The notes beneath the pieces were generated by a model that was not told where the DNA came from, made no database searches, and worked only from the letters and a program-made list of their open reading frames with translations. From contig FR884597.1 of NCBI GenBank assembly GCA_000436075.1, positions 9,618-20,390 of the forward strand: a DNA stretch of 10,773 nt, written 5' to 3'. The stretch is from Eggerthella sp. CAG:209. Its GTDB lineage: Bacteria; Actinomycetota; Coriobacteriia; Coriobacteriales; Eggerthellaceae. This document shows, one piece after another, positions 1 through 6,903 of this stretch. Numbering within the stretch: the stretch's first letter is position 1; every line of letters begins with the position of its first letter. Position numbers and translations under genes: made by a program.

Positions 1-26
1 GGCCCAGTGATGGGCCGCTTTTTTGT
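1..26 (+). terminator. Intrinsic terminator at window edge
   Basis: A perfect 6-bp stem (GGCCCA, loop GTGA, TGGGCC) at 1-16 is followed by GC and a run of six T at 19-24. It looks like the end of a transcript arriving from outside the window, and the stem could extend further left. It ends only a few bases before the ribosome binding site of the next gene (28-34), so it could also act as an attenuator for that gene; see findings. Confidence 0.8.
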
Positions 27-43
27 TAAGGGGGAATTTCATT

Positions 44-931
44 TTGCAGAAATGGATAACACAAGGGAAGGCCTCTGACACTTTTCCAGTGATCCACGTT
101 GTTTCCGATTCGGTTGGCACCACTGCTCAAACGTTGGTTCGTGCTGCATCATCTTGCTTTGAGGTATACGACCCGGCAATTGAGATCTTGCCGCGTGTTG
201 AATCCTGCAACAGCATGGTCGAGGATTTAGAGGCTCACCTCGCGAAGCATTTAGAGCTAGGCCGGATTCCCTTCGTATTGTTCTATACCCTAATTCGCGC
301 CGACTTGCGCTCCTGCATGGAGGAGTTTCTTCGAACTCATCTCGAGGAGGTAATCGGCGTTGATTTGATGAGTAATGCCCTATGCGCACTTGTGCGGGCA
401 ACGGGCAGAGAGCCGCTGCAGGAACCTGGGCGATTGCATTCGGTGAACGAATATTATTTCCGTCGTATTGACGCAATGGAATTTACTATTTCCCATGACG
501 ACGGTCGCAACCCGCAAGACCTTCGTGAAGCCGATATCGTACTTATCGGAGTGTCGCGATCTTCTAAAACGCCGCTGTCGATTTACCTATCGCAACTGGG
601 CTATCGCGTAGCAAATGTGCCGCTCGACCCCCAAAGCGAACCGCCAAAAGAAATCTTTGAAGTTGATCCTACGCGCTTATTCGGGCTCATTATCTCGCCT
701 GAGATTCTTGCGGACATACGTAAGCGGCGCCTCGGGAATGCCAGCAATGTGGCTTCTTCATATGCAGATTTGGAGTGCGTGTATCAAGATTTGGAGTGCG
801 CAAGGGCTTTGATGCGCAAGCTGGGATGCATCATTGTTCGTACCGACAACAGGGCAATTGAGGAAACAGCGCAAGAAATCTTGCGGTATTATGAAAACGC
901 TCATCCTCAGGTTTTTGGACCGGGGAAATGA
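44..931 (+). CDS. PPDK regulatory protein (bifunctional Ser/Thr kinase and phosphorylase)
   Basis: This is a 295-residue member of the kinase-pyrophosphorylase family (Pfam PF03618, formerly DUF299; Bacillus YqfL type). Known members inactivate pyruvate phosphate dikinase by ADP-dependent phosphorylation of an active-site Thr and reactivate it by phosphate-dependent dephosphorylation that yields pyrophosphate. Visible here are the N-terminal VVSDSVGTTAQTL segment and the P-loop-like signature GVSRSSKTP at residues 169-177, followed by LSIYLSQLGYRVANVPL; length is normal for the family. I place the start at TTG 44, since AAGGGGG at 28-34 lies nine bases upstream; the earlier TTG at 23 falls inside the terminator T-run. 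The target gene ppdK follows after 31 bp, which supports PPDK rather than PEP synthase as the partner. No promoter is visible between the terminator and the start. Family assignment is secure; the direction of regulation in this organism is inferred. Confidence 0.93.
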   Translation: MQKWITQGKASDTFPVIHVVSDSVGTTAQTLVRAASSCFEVYDPAIEILPRVESCNSMVEDLEAHLAKHLELGRIPFVLFYTLIRADLRSCMEEFLRTHLEEVIGVDLMSNALCALVRATGREPLQEPGRLHSVNEYYFRRIDAMEFTISHDDGRNPQDLREADIVLIGVSRSSKTPLSIYLSQLGYRVANVPLDPQSEPPKEIFEVDPTRLFGLIISPEILADIRKRRLGNASNVASSYADLECVYQDLECARALMRKLGCIIVRTDNRAIEETAQEILRYYENAHPQVFGPGK

Positions 932-962
932 GGGAGAAATGTTTAAGTCTAAGGAGAAGATG

Positions 963-3680
963 GTGACAGACCAACTTAAGCGCGTCTACGCTTTTGGCAA
1001 AGACGCAAATGGGAAGAACGTTACGGAGGGCAACACCAACATGAAGGCCATCCTTGGCGGCAAGGGCGCTAACCTTGCTGAGATGGCTAACATCGGACTG
1101 CCGGTACCTCCGGGATTCACGATTTCCTGCCAGACTTGCATGGAGTATGCAAACTCCAACAATACCTGGCCCGAAGGCGTTTTGGACACCATCCAGGAAT
1201 ACCGCCTCGACCTTGAAGAGCGCATTGGCAAGAAAATCGGCGACGCAGAAGATCCTCTGCTCGTTTCTGTTCGCTCCGGCGCTCCTATGTCCATGCCTGG
1301 CATGATGGACACCGTATTGAACCTAGGCCTTAATGATCAGTCCATCAATGGCTTGATCAAGCAGACCGAGAACCCCCGTTTTGCATGGGACTCCTATCGT
1401 CGTTTTATCCAGATGTTCTCCAACGTTGTTATGGGTCTTGATGGCGATCTGTTCGAGAACGCGATTAACCTGATGAAGCGTTCTCGCGGTGTTGAGACTG
1501 ATACTGACCTTTCTGCTGAGGATCTTCAGGAACTTGTTGCTGAGTTCAAGAAGATCTTCTCTGAGAACGTAGATGCCGCGGAGTATCCTTCTCTGGTTGT
1601 GGATGGTGCGGTTCAGTTCCCCCAGAGCCCTGATGTCCAGCTTCAGCTTGCTATTGAAGCGGTATTTGGCAGCTGGAACAATCCTCGCGCTATTCTCTAC
1701 CGCAAGCAGAACAAGATCTCCGATGATCTGGGTACTGCCGTAAACGTTCAGTCCATGATTTTCGGCAACAAGGGCAACACCTCCGCTACGGGCGTTGCCT
1801 TTACGCGTAACCCTGCAAATGGCGAAAAGGAATTCTACGGCGACTACCTTGTTAACGCACAGGGCGAAGACGTTGTTGCCGGTATTCGTAACACCAGCCC
1901 CATTGCAGAGCTCAAGGAAACTCCTGGCCTTGAAGAGGCTGGTCGTGAGCTCGAAGAGGTATTCACCATCCTCGAAAACCATTTCCGCGATATGTGCGAC
2001 ATCGAGTTCACCATTGAACAGGGTAAGCTTTGGATGCTTCAGACCCGTGTTGGTAAGCGTACTGCTGCTGCAGCTCTGCACATCGCAATCGAGATGGAGC
2101 AGGAAGGCCTTATCACCAAGGAAGAAGCTGTACAGCGCGTAGACCCTGAGCAGCTCGATCAGTTGCTGCATCCTCAGTTCGATGCCAAGGCTGACTACGA
2201 TGTAGTCGCCAAGGGCCTCAACGCTTCTCCTGGTGCTGCTGTTGGTGAAGCTGTATTCTCCGCTGACGATGCTGTAGAGGCTGCTAAGGAAGGTCGCAAG
2301 ACCGTTCTGGTTCGTTGGGAAACCACTCCCGACGATCTTGCTGGCATGATTGCTGCTGAAGGCGTTCTTACCTCCCATGGCGGCAAGACTTCTCATGCAG
2401 CTGTTATCGCTCGTGGCATGGGTGCTCCCTGTGTTTGCGGCGTTGACGCTCTCAAGATTGACGCCGAGGCAAAACAGGCTTCTATTGCCGGCACCGACAT
2501 CGTAATCAAGGAAGGCGACGTTATCTCGCTTGACGGTACTACCGGTATTGTTGTTCTGGGTGCTGTTGAGCTTGTTCAGCCCGAACTTGCTGGCGATCTT
2601 GACACCATCCTTGAATGGGCAGACGAGTTCCGCACCATGGGTGTTCGCGCAAACGCTGACAACCCCGAAGATGCTCAGCTCGCACGTGATTTCGGCGCTC
2701 AGGGTATTGGCCTGTGCCGTACCGAGCATATGTTCCTTGGCGAACGTAAGCAGATCATTCAGACCTTCATCCTCAACGATGACGAAGCTATTCGCGAAAA
2801 GGCCTGCGACGATCTTCTGAAGGCTCAGACTGGTGACTTCCTTGGCATGTTCCGCGCTATGGACGGTCTGCCTGTAATCGTTCGTCTCCTCGATCCTCCT
2901 CTGCATGAGTTCCTCGAGTCTGCTCGTGCTCTCGATGTTGAGATTGCTCGTCTTGAGGCTACTGGCGGCGATCCTGCTGTTATCGAGAAGAAGCGTGCTC
3001 TTATGGAGCAGATCGATAGCTTCTCCGAGGCCAACCCCATGCTTGGTCTTCGTGGCTGCCGTCTGGCAATCAAGTATCCTATCCTTGCTGAAATGCAGGT
3101 TCGCGCTATTGCTACCGCTGCTGCTCAGCTCAAGAAGGAAGGCCTCGATCCTAAGCCTGAAATCATGATTCCTCTTGTTTCTGTTGTTCCTGAGCTTGCT
3201 AAGCTTCGCGAACAGGCAGAGGGTGTTATTGCTCAGGTTGCCCAGGAAGAGGGCGTAGAGCTTGAGATCAAGATCGGTACTATGATCGAGCTTCCTCGCG
3301 CTGCCGTAACCGCTGATGAGATTGCTACTAAGGCCGACTTCTTCAGCTTCGGTACTAACGACCTGACTCAGACCACCTTTGGCTTCTCCCGCGACGACGT
3401 TGAGGCTGAATTTATCCATCAGTATCTCGCTGAGCGAATTTTGCCATACAACCCGTTTGCTACGGTTGATCCTGGCGTTGCTAAGCTCGTCAAGATGGGC
3501 GTTGAGCTCGGTCATCAGGGCAACCCCGACATCGTCTGTGGCGTTTGCGGTGAGCACGGTGGCGATCCTGACTCTATCAAGACTTTCTACGGTATTGGGC
3601 TCGACTACGTCAGCTGCTCTCCCTATCGCGTGCCTTTGGCTCGTCTTGCTGCAGCACATGCTGCTCTTGCAGATAAGTAA
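963..3680 (+). CDS. ppdK: Pyruvate, phosphate dikinase
   Basis: PPDK (EC 2.7.9.1) interconverts ATP + phosphate + pyruvate and AMP + pyrophosphate + PEP in the cytosol. The 905-residue product has all three parts. The N-terminal ATP-grasp domain shows GGKGANLAEM from residue 32 and SGAPMSMPGMMDT from 105. The swivelling domain has HGGKTSHAAVIARGMG, with phospho-carrier His478 and, two residues earlier, Thr476, the expected target of the upstream regulator. The C-terminal PEP/pyruvate barrel has GLCRTEHMF (Arg586), LLDPPLHEF, GTMIELPRAAV and CGVCGEHGGDP with catalytic Cys862. Start choice: AAGGAG at 951-956 sits six bases before GTG 963 but only three before ATG 960. In-frame ATG 939 is also possible and would add eight residues. 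The codons TTA, CTA and TCA are nearly absent, typical of a highly expressed gene, which leaves a very long open antisense frame. The gene probably shares a transcript with the regulator and ends at its own terminator. Confidence 0.97.
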   Translation: MTDQLKRVYAFGKDANGKNVTEGNTNMKAILGGKGANLAEMANIGLPVPPGFTISCQTCMEYANSNNTWPEGVLDTIQEYRLDLEERIGKKIGDAEDPLLVSVRSGAPMSMPGMMDTVLNLGLNDQSINGLIKQTENPRFAWDSYRRFIQMFSNVVMGLDGDLFENAINLMKRSRGVETDTDLSAEDLQELVAEFKKIFSENVDAAEYPSLVVDGAVQFPQSPDVQLQLAIEAVFGSWNNPRAILYRKQNKISDDLGTAVNVQSMIFGNKGNTSATGVAFTRNPANGEKEFYGDYLVNAQGEDVVAGIRNTSPIAELKETPGLEEAGRELEEVFTILENHFRDMCDIEFTIEQGKLWMLQTRVGKRTAAAALHIAIEMEQEGLITKEEAVQRVDPEQLDQLLHPQFDAKADYDVVAKGLNASPGAAVGEAVFSADDAVEAAKEGRKTVLVRWETTPDDLAGMIAAEGVLTSHGGKTSHAAVIARGMGAPCVCGVDALKIDAEAKQASIAGTDIVIKEGDVISLDGTTGIVVLGAVELVQPELAGDLDTILEWADEFRTMGVRANADNPEDAQLARDFGAQGIGLCRTEHMFLGERKQIIQTFILNDDEAIREKACDDLLKAQTGDFLGMFRAMDGLPVIVRLLDPPLHEFLESARALDVEIARLEATGGDPAVIEKKRALMEQIDSFSEANPMLGLRGCRLAIKYPILAEMQVRAIATAAAQLKKEGLDPKPEIMIPLVSVVPELAKLREQAEGVIAQVAQEEGVELEIKIGTMIELPRAAVTADEIATKADFFSFGTNDLTQTTFGFSRDDVEAEFIHQYLAERILPYNPFATVDPGVAKLVKMGVELGHQGNPDIVCGVCGEHGGDPDSIKTFYGIGLDYVSCSPYRVPLARLAAAHAALADK

Positions 3681-3708
3681 TTGTTTCGAAATTACCATTT
3701 GCCATCTT

Positions 3709-3739
3709 GAAGGAGCCCTACGGGGCTCCTTCTTTTTTT
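3709..3739 (+). terminator. ppdK terminator
   Basis: A perfect 10-bp stem (GAAGGAGCCC at 3709-3718 with GGGCTCCTTC at 3723-3732) closes on a TACG loop. In RNA this is the very stable cUACGg tetraloop. Seven T follow at 3733-3739. It lies 28 bp after the ppdK stop and isolates the unit from ssrA. Confidence 0.95.
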
Positions 3740-3825
3740 GATGCAAAGGTCTGTTTGTCCTAGCGTTCCCTATAAGTGTTTGAGACTCATGACCACTGTA
3801 AGGTCGATTCAGCTTCCGTATTTGT

Positions 3826-3831
3826 TATACT
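3826..3831 (+). promoter_or_regulatory. ssrA -10 box
   Basis: TATACT at 3826-3831 would start transcription near 3838, about 28 nt before the mature 5' end of tmRNA at 3866, consistent with a short leader removed by RNase P. The -35 is weak: TCGATT at 3804-3809 with 16-bp spacing matches three of six consensus bases. Confidence 0.65.
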
Positions 3832-3865
3832 AGGTGAGCACTTTTACAGGGGAATAACCCCATTC

Positions 3866-4233
3866 GGGGGCGACTGGTTTCGACATGGTAAGTCGGATCC
3901 GAGGAGCAGGTCGTGGTCTCCTCGCCACGTTAAATAGGGGTACCGTCAAGTTAATTGGCAAAAACAACACTCAGGGCCAGCTGGCCCTCGCTGCTTAATC
4001 TAATTGCAGCGTGACGACGTGAAGTTATCCTTCGCCTTCACCTTCGTTATCATTATTAGAGGGATGCTGTTTGGCACGTAGCTGGTATGGCTAAGCAAAA
4101 GATTGAACCCGCTAGGGTGTGCGCGGACCTGTCAATGGGTCTTGCTCATCTGAAGATTGAACATTGAATAAGCTTGTAGAGCCTCGTTGATGATTTAGTA
4201 TGGACCGGAGTTCGATTCTCCGCGCCTCCACCA
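3866..4233 (+). ncRNA. ssrA: tmRNA (transfer-messenger RNA)
   Basis: This is a one-piece tmRNA of 368 nt that rescues stalled ribosomes by trans-translation with SmpB. The 5' end GGGGGCG pairs with CGCCTCC at 4223-4229 to form a 7-bp acceptor stem. Its third pair is the G-U wobble used as an alanine identity element. The discriminator A (4230) and an encoded CCA (4231-4233) follow. The T arm is CGGAG, TTCGATT, CTCCG at 4206-4222, and the near-invariant GGTTTCGAC box is at 3877-3885. The tag frame lies at 3957-3998 and is closed by a helix pairing CGCTGC (3989-3994) with GCAGCG. The gene has its own promoter and terminator. Confidence 0.97.
3957..3998 (+). other. tmRNA-encoded proteolysis tag
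   Basis: The resume frame reads GKNNTQGQLALAA and then TAA (3996-3998). The LALAA end is the ClpXP-type degron found in most tmRNA tags. With GGC at 3957 as resume codon the tag is 13 residues and starts with Gly; the exact resume codon is inferred from the fixed LALAA frame and the A-rich stretch after it. The GCA at 3958 is in another frame and cannot lead to LALAA. Confidence 0.85.
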
Positions 4234-4241
4234 CACTCTTT

Positions 4242-4268
4242 AGGGCTTGCCTATGGCAAGCCCTTTTT
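4242..4268 (+). terminator. ssrA terminator
   Basis: A perfect 9-bp stem, GGGCTTGCC (4243-4251) with GGCAAGCCC (4255-4263) and loop TAT, is followed by five T at 4264-4268. It lies nine bases beyond the tmRNA CCA end. Confidence 0.95.
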
Positions 4269-4611
4269 CATACGAAACGTTATGAAGTTGCGCAACGCTT
4301 TGGTGGCACGGCTAGCGCTCCAAGCGGGTTGGACGTGCGAAGCATGCCTGGAGGTTCCTCTCAGCAGAGTTGCGCAGTCGTGTCCGCTCGGACGCATAGT
4401 ATGGAGTCAAACGAGCCACTGATATGTTTGACTCGCGCTATCCGCACTCGCTAGAGCGGCGCTCGCTGTTTCATCCGATTCTAGGGCTTCACTAACGCCC
4501 TTCCAGGTGTTTTGCTCAAGCTTGCTTCGCTCCTTGAGCATTGCGTCATGATGGTCTCATTTTGCGTAGTTTCGTGGTATCGTTTGTTGCGCTATTTTCG
4601 AAAGGATCGGT
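4269..4611. other. Gene-free, inverted-repeat-rich intergenic stretch
   Basis: No credible gene occurs in these 343 bp. The stretch holds a bulged stem (GCACG 4306-4310 with CGTGC 4334-4338, enclosing TCCAA/TTGGA), a tight GTCCG-CT-CGGAC repeat (4382-4393), a perfect 9-bp repeat GAGTCAAAC/GTTTGACTC (4404-4412, 4426-4434) and a perfect 8-bp repeat TGCTCAAG/CTTGAGCA (4513-4520, 4533-4540). None is followed by a T-run, so they are not standard terminators. A weak extended -10 (TGG then TATCGT, 4575-4583) may drive the next gene. Possible readings are an unknown structured RNA, regulator sites, or remnants of an element inserted next to ssrA. Confidence 0.5.
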
Positions 4612-5673
4612 ATGTTTCGCATCAATCATGCAATTCTGCACGTATTCGATTTTACTTCCTGCGTGAATATATTTTCGCAGGCTGAGCTTGATCTTGAGAG
4701 CAAGCAGGTTAAACAGTACATCACTAAACATGTGCGCAAAGGGCTTACTCATATCGATAACAAACGTGGTGAATTTTCCGTCGACAGTTCATTCGCGCCT
4801 GAACTACGTGCCTATTTTCGTGGCGAGCGGGAGTTCATTGATCTTTCCGTTCAAATCGCTGAATTCATTTCAAGTGAGCTTGGACGCATGAGCAAAGCGG
4901 AATCGACCGATTTGCTTGTTGTTGATTTCGAAGAAGAAACTAAGCTTGAAGGCGGAAGTGCTGATGATGCTGAAATCGAGGCTTCTTTTGAGGGTCGTAT
5001 AAACCGCTACTTCGGCATTTTTATGCTTGAAAGCCGTCAGGCATTTATGCATTCGGTAGGATATGGGGAAAACGGCGAGCCAAGTAATGCCATTGAGCGT
5101 CATCATGCAATCCTTCCTAGTCCTTCGCAAAAGATTGCCTCTTTTGCGATAATCGACTCCCGTTCTTTAGAGGTTGCATTCCAGGACAAGAAACGTACCA
5201 TTGCCGGAGAAGATCGTTACCTCATTCCCGACGGCTTGCTCCAATGCTCTATGGAGGCTTCCAGCAAAGAAGTTATCGATGAGATAACCACTATTGTGGA
5301 AGAAGTAGCTGAAGAGTACGGTGCAAACGCTACTGTCGCCCTCACACGCGCTAAGGCGTATGTTTCAGAAGCGGCTGAAGAGGGTAGGGGCGTAGTTCCT
5401 CACGAGCTTGCTGCTGAGGTTTTTGAGGACGAGCCATTGCAAGAGCGTTTTGTGGAGACTGCGGCAGATGAGAATATTCCAGAGCGTGTTCGCGTTGACA
5501 AAAAGGCTGCTGAGCGTATTACCCGTAATCACAAGATTCGAACTGATACTGGCATCGAAATCACGTTTCCGTCCGAATATGCTCACAATCCAGAGTTCAT
5601 TGAATTTGCCAGCATGCCTAATGGCTTAATTTCGATTGAGCTGAAAAATATTACCCAGATTGAGAACAAGTAG
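4612..5673 (+). CDS. 37-kDa nucleoid-associated protein (YejK/NdpA family)
   Basis: This 353-residue protein resembles the NA37 family (Pfam PF04245), whose E. coli member YejK/NdpA copurifies with the nucleoid; biochemical function is poorly defined. Family-like features seen are an N-terminal INHAILHVFD strand, the central RYFGIFMLESRQAFMH segment, a KIASFAIIDSRSL strand, and a C-terminal part with GIEITFPSEYAHNPEFIEF and ISIELKNITQIENK. No signal peptide or membrane segment is seen, and the chain is acidic with long predicted helices. ATG 4612 has AAAGGA at 4601-4606, five bases upstream. The gene stands alone, between the repeat-rich stretch after ssrA and convergent metQ. In Gram-positives this family is patchy and is often on mobile DNA (general knowledge, not tested here), so its place beside ssrA is suggestive. 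The family call is fairly firm; the role is open. Confidence 0.8.
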   Translation: MFRINHAILHVFDFTSCVNIFSQAELDLESKQVKQYITKHVRKGLTHIDNKRGEFSVDSSFAPELRAYFRGEREFIDLSVQIAEFISSELGRMSKAESTDLLVVDFEEETKLEGGSADDAEIEASFEGRINRYFGIFMLESRQAFMHSVGYGENGEPSNAIERHHAILPSPSQKIASFAIIDSRSLEVAFQDKKRTIAGEDRYLIPDGLLQCSMEASSKEVIDEITTIVEEVAEEYGANATVALTRAKAYVSEAAEEGRGVVPHELAAEVFEDEPLQERFVETAADENIPERVRVDKKAAERITRNHKIRTDTGIEITFPSEYAHNPEFIEFASMPNGLISIELKNITQIENK

Positions 5674-5716
5674 ATTTTCCTGTTCTATTTCGTTTCCGAC
5701 CTCGGCTAAGTATGAA

Positions 5717-5752
5717 TAAAAAAAGAACCCCTGAAATTCAGGGGTTCTTTTC
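5717..5752. terminator. Bidirectional terminator between nucleoid-protein gene and metQ
   Basis: Inverted repeat AAGAACCCCTG (5723-5733) with CAGGGGTTCTT (5739-5749) is flanked by A on the left (seven A from 5718) and T on the right. On the minus strand it gives a strong U-tract for metQ, whose stop is about 20 bp away. On the plus strand the U-tract is shorter (four T, then CG). It serves the two converging genes. Confidence 0.92.
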
Positions 5753-5771
5753 GTTTAAGTATGTTTCCGAT

Positions 5772-6626
5772 TTAGAAAACCGGTACTACAGCACCTTCAT
5801 AGGTGTTGTTTATGTAATCCCGAACCTCGTCGGAGTTCAGTGCTTCAGCAAGAGCCTTGATCTTGTCGGAATCCTGGTTGCCATCTTTTACAACGAGCAG
5901 GTTGGCGTAGGTCTTAGCAGCCTCGGAATCAGCGCTTTCAACAGCGAGTGCATCAGTGTTTACCTTGAAGCCAGCAGCGATAGCATAGTTGCCATTGATG
6001 ATTGCGATGTCAACGTCGTCTACAACATTGGGAACATTGGCAGCTTCAAGTTCGTTGAAGGTGAGGTTTTTGGGGTTGGAAACGATATCGTTTACGGTAG
6101 CGGTTACGCCAACGCCATCCTTAAGGGTGATCAAGCCTTCCTGCTGAAGAAGAAGCAGAGCACGAGCTTCGTTGGTTGCATCGTTGGGAACAGCAACTTT
6201 AGCGCCGTTCTTCAGCTGCTTGAGATCGGAGATGCTCTTGGAGTAGATGCCCATGGGCTCAAAGTGAATTGCGGTCACGGAAACAAGATGGGTACCCTTT
6301 TCCTGATTGAAGTTATCAAGGTAGGGACCATGCTGGAAGTAATTTGCGTCAACGTCGCCGTTTTCAGTTACGTCATTCGGCTGAACGTAGTCGGTGAATT
6401 CCTTTACTTCGAGCGTGTAGCCTTCCTTTTCAAGGATAGGGGCAACGGCGTTGTTCAGGATTTCAGCATGAGGGGTAGGAACAGCTGCGACGGTGATCTT
6501 CTTGTCGTCAGAGTTGCTGTTGTTTGAAGAAGAGCAACCGGTGAGAGCCAAAGCAGCGATTGCAAAGGCCACGATACCGGCGAAAAGGGCAATTGCTGCC
6601 TTCTTCGAGGTGAGGGAGTGAGACAT
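5772..6626 (-). CDS. metQ: MetQ/NlpA-family substrate-binding lipoprotein
   Basis: This 284-residue lipoprotein belongs to the NlpA/MetQ family (Pfam PF03180), which captures methionine (some members other ligands) for the MetNI ABC importer. Residues 8-30 form a lipoprotein signal: a KK pair, a hydrophobic core and lipobox LTGC with lipidated Cys31. A short Ser/Asn-rich linker follows. The mature part begins ITVAAVPTPHAEIL and has the family signature EFTDYVQPND, then DANYFQHGPYLDNF, FEPMGIYS, VAVPNDATNEARAL and DIAIINGNYAIAAGF. The start is ATG 6626-6624, with AAAGGA at 6638-6633 six bases upstream. No metN (ATPase) or metI (permease) lies within the window: convergent and divergent neighbours flank it. 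So it must work with a transporter encoded elsewhere. Promoter and overlapping inverted repeat are listed separately. Family is certain; methionine as ligand is the likely default. Confidence 0.93.
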   Translation of the reverse strand: MSHSLTSKKAAIALFAGIVAFAIAALALTGCSSSNNSNSDDKKITVAAVPTPHAEILNNAVAPILEKEGYTLEVKEFTDYVQPNDVTENGDVDANYFQHGPYLDNFNQEKGTHLVSVTAIHFEPMGIYSKSISDLKQLKNGAKVAVPNDATNEARALLLLQQEGLITLKDGVGVTATVNDIVSNPKNLTFNELEAANVPNVVDDVDIAIINGNYAIAAGFKVNTDALAVESADSEAAKTYANLLVVKDGNQDSDKIKALAEALNSDEVRDYINNTYEGAVVPVF

Positions 6627-6648
6627 TTTGGTTCCTTTCGTTCATTGA

Positions 6649-6667
6649 GGGCAGTAACCAGCTGCCC
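6649..6667 (-). repeat. Hairpin in the metQ mRNA leader
   Basis: GGGCAG (6649-6654) and CTGCCC (6662-6667) form a 6-bp stem with a 7-nt loop within the roughly 50-nt predicted 5' leader of metQ. No U-run follows on the minus strand, so it is not a terminator. It may stabilise the message or bind a factor; function unknown. Confidence 0.5.
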
Positions 6668-6683
6668 AAAAGCGATGGGTTTT

Positions 6684-6711
6684 ATATTAGGGATTTATGA
6701 TGGTTTGGCAA
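6684..6711 (-). promoter_or_regulatory. metQ promoter
   Basis: Read on the minus strand, -35 TTGCCA (6711-6706) and -10 TAATAT (6689-6684) are separated by 16 bp, each with four or five matches to the sigma-70 consensus. Transcription would start near 6677, giving a leader of about 50 nt. Confidence 0.65.
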
Positions 6712-6731
6712 CGTGGTTGGTTATTGCCAAA
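6704..6731. repeat. Inverted repeat over the metQ -35 box, candidate operator
   Basis: Perfect 8-bp arms TTTGGCAA (6704-6711) and TTGCCAAA (6724-6731) are separated by 12 bp, so half-site centres are 20 bp apart, about two helical turns. The inner arm coincides with the -35 box of metQ. The geometry suits a dimeric repressor or activator, but the regulator is unknown. Confidence 0.5.
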
Positions 6732-6903
6732 TTTGAGTGCTGGTTATAAACATGCCGTGTTCGGTTTATGAAATTTCGATTTCCGAATGGGCACAACCAC
6801 CGAAAAACCCTAAAGAACAGGTTATTTCTCCTGGATAATGCTTTAAACAGCAGTACACTGTTCAGGATGTAGTCAACGAGGAATTTGGGAGAGATTCTCT
6901 TAT

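Noticed and set aside
39..476. A 145-codon minus-strand frame opposite the PPDK regulator
   Set aside because: Composition is unlike a real protein and it overlaps a clear family member on the plus strand.
767..801. A direct repeat AGATTTGGAGTGCG within the PPDK regulator gene
   Set aside because: It encodes two DLEC segments at a place where the family normally has two similar YADLE..LE.A turns, so it fits protein sequence rather than a DNA element.
1323..3746. An 807-codon open frame on the minus strand
   Set aside because: It lies wholly opposite ppdK in codon register and matches no recognisable domain. Its openness follows from rare-codon avoidance in ppdK, whose catalytic motifs are all intact.
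4200..4454. An 84-codon plus-strand frame after ssrA
   Set aside because: It begins inside the tmRNA T arm and passes through the terminator hairpin, with no ribosome binding site or family resemblance.
4201..4500. An attachment-site repeat of the ssrA 3' end (CGATTCT recurs at 4475-4481)
   Set aside because: Only seven bases recur. A true att repeat would copy a longer part of the T arm and acceptor, and no integrase is present.
5712..6527. A 271-codon plus-strand frame opposite metQ
   Set aside because: It starts in the bidirectional terminator, has no ribosome binding site, and the opposite strand carries a complete lipobox and NlpA-family signature.
6627..6677. A SAM riboswitch in front of metQ
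   Set aside because: The predicted leader is only about 50 nt and shows one 6-bp hairpin, far too short and without the four-way junction.
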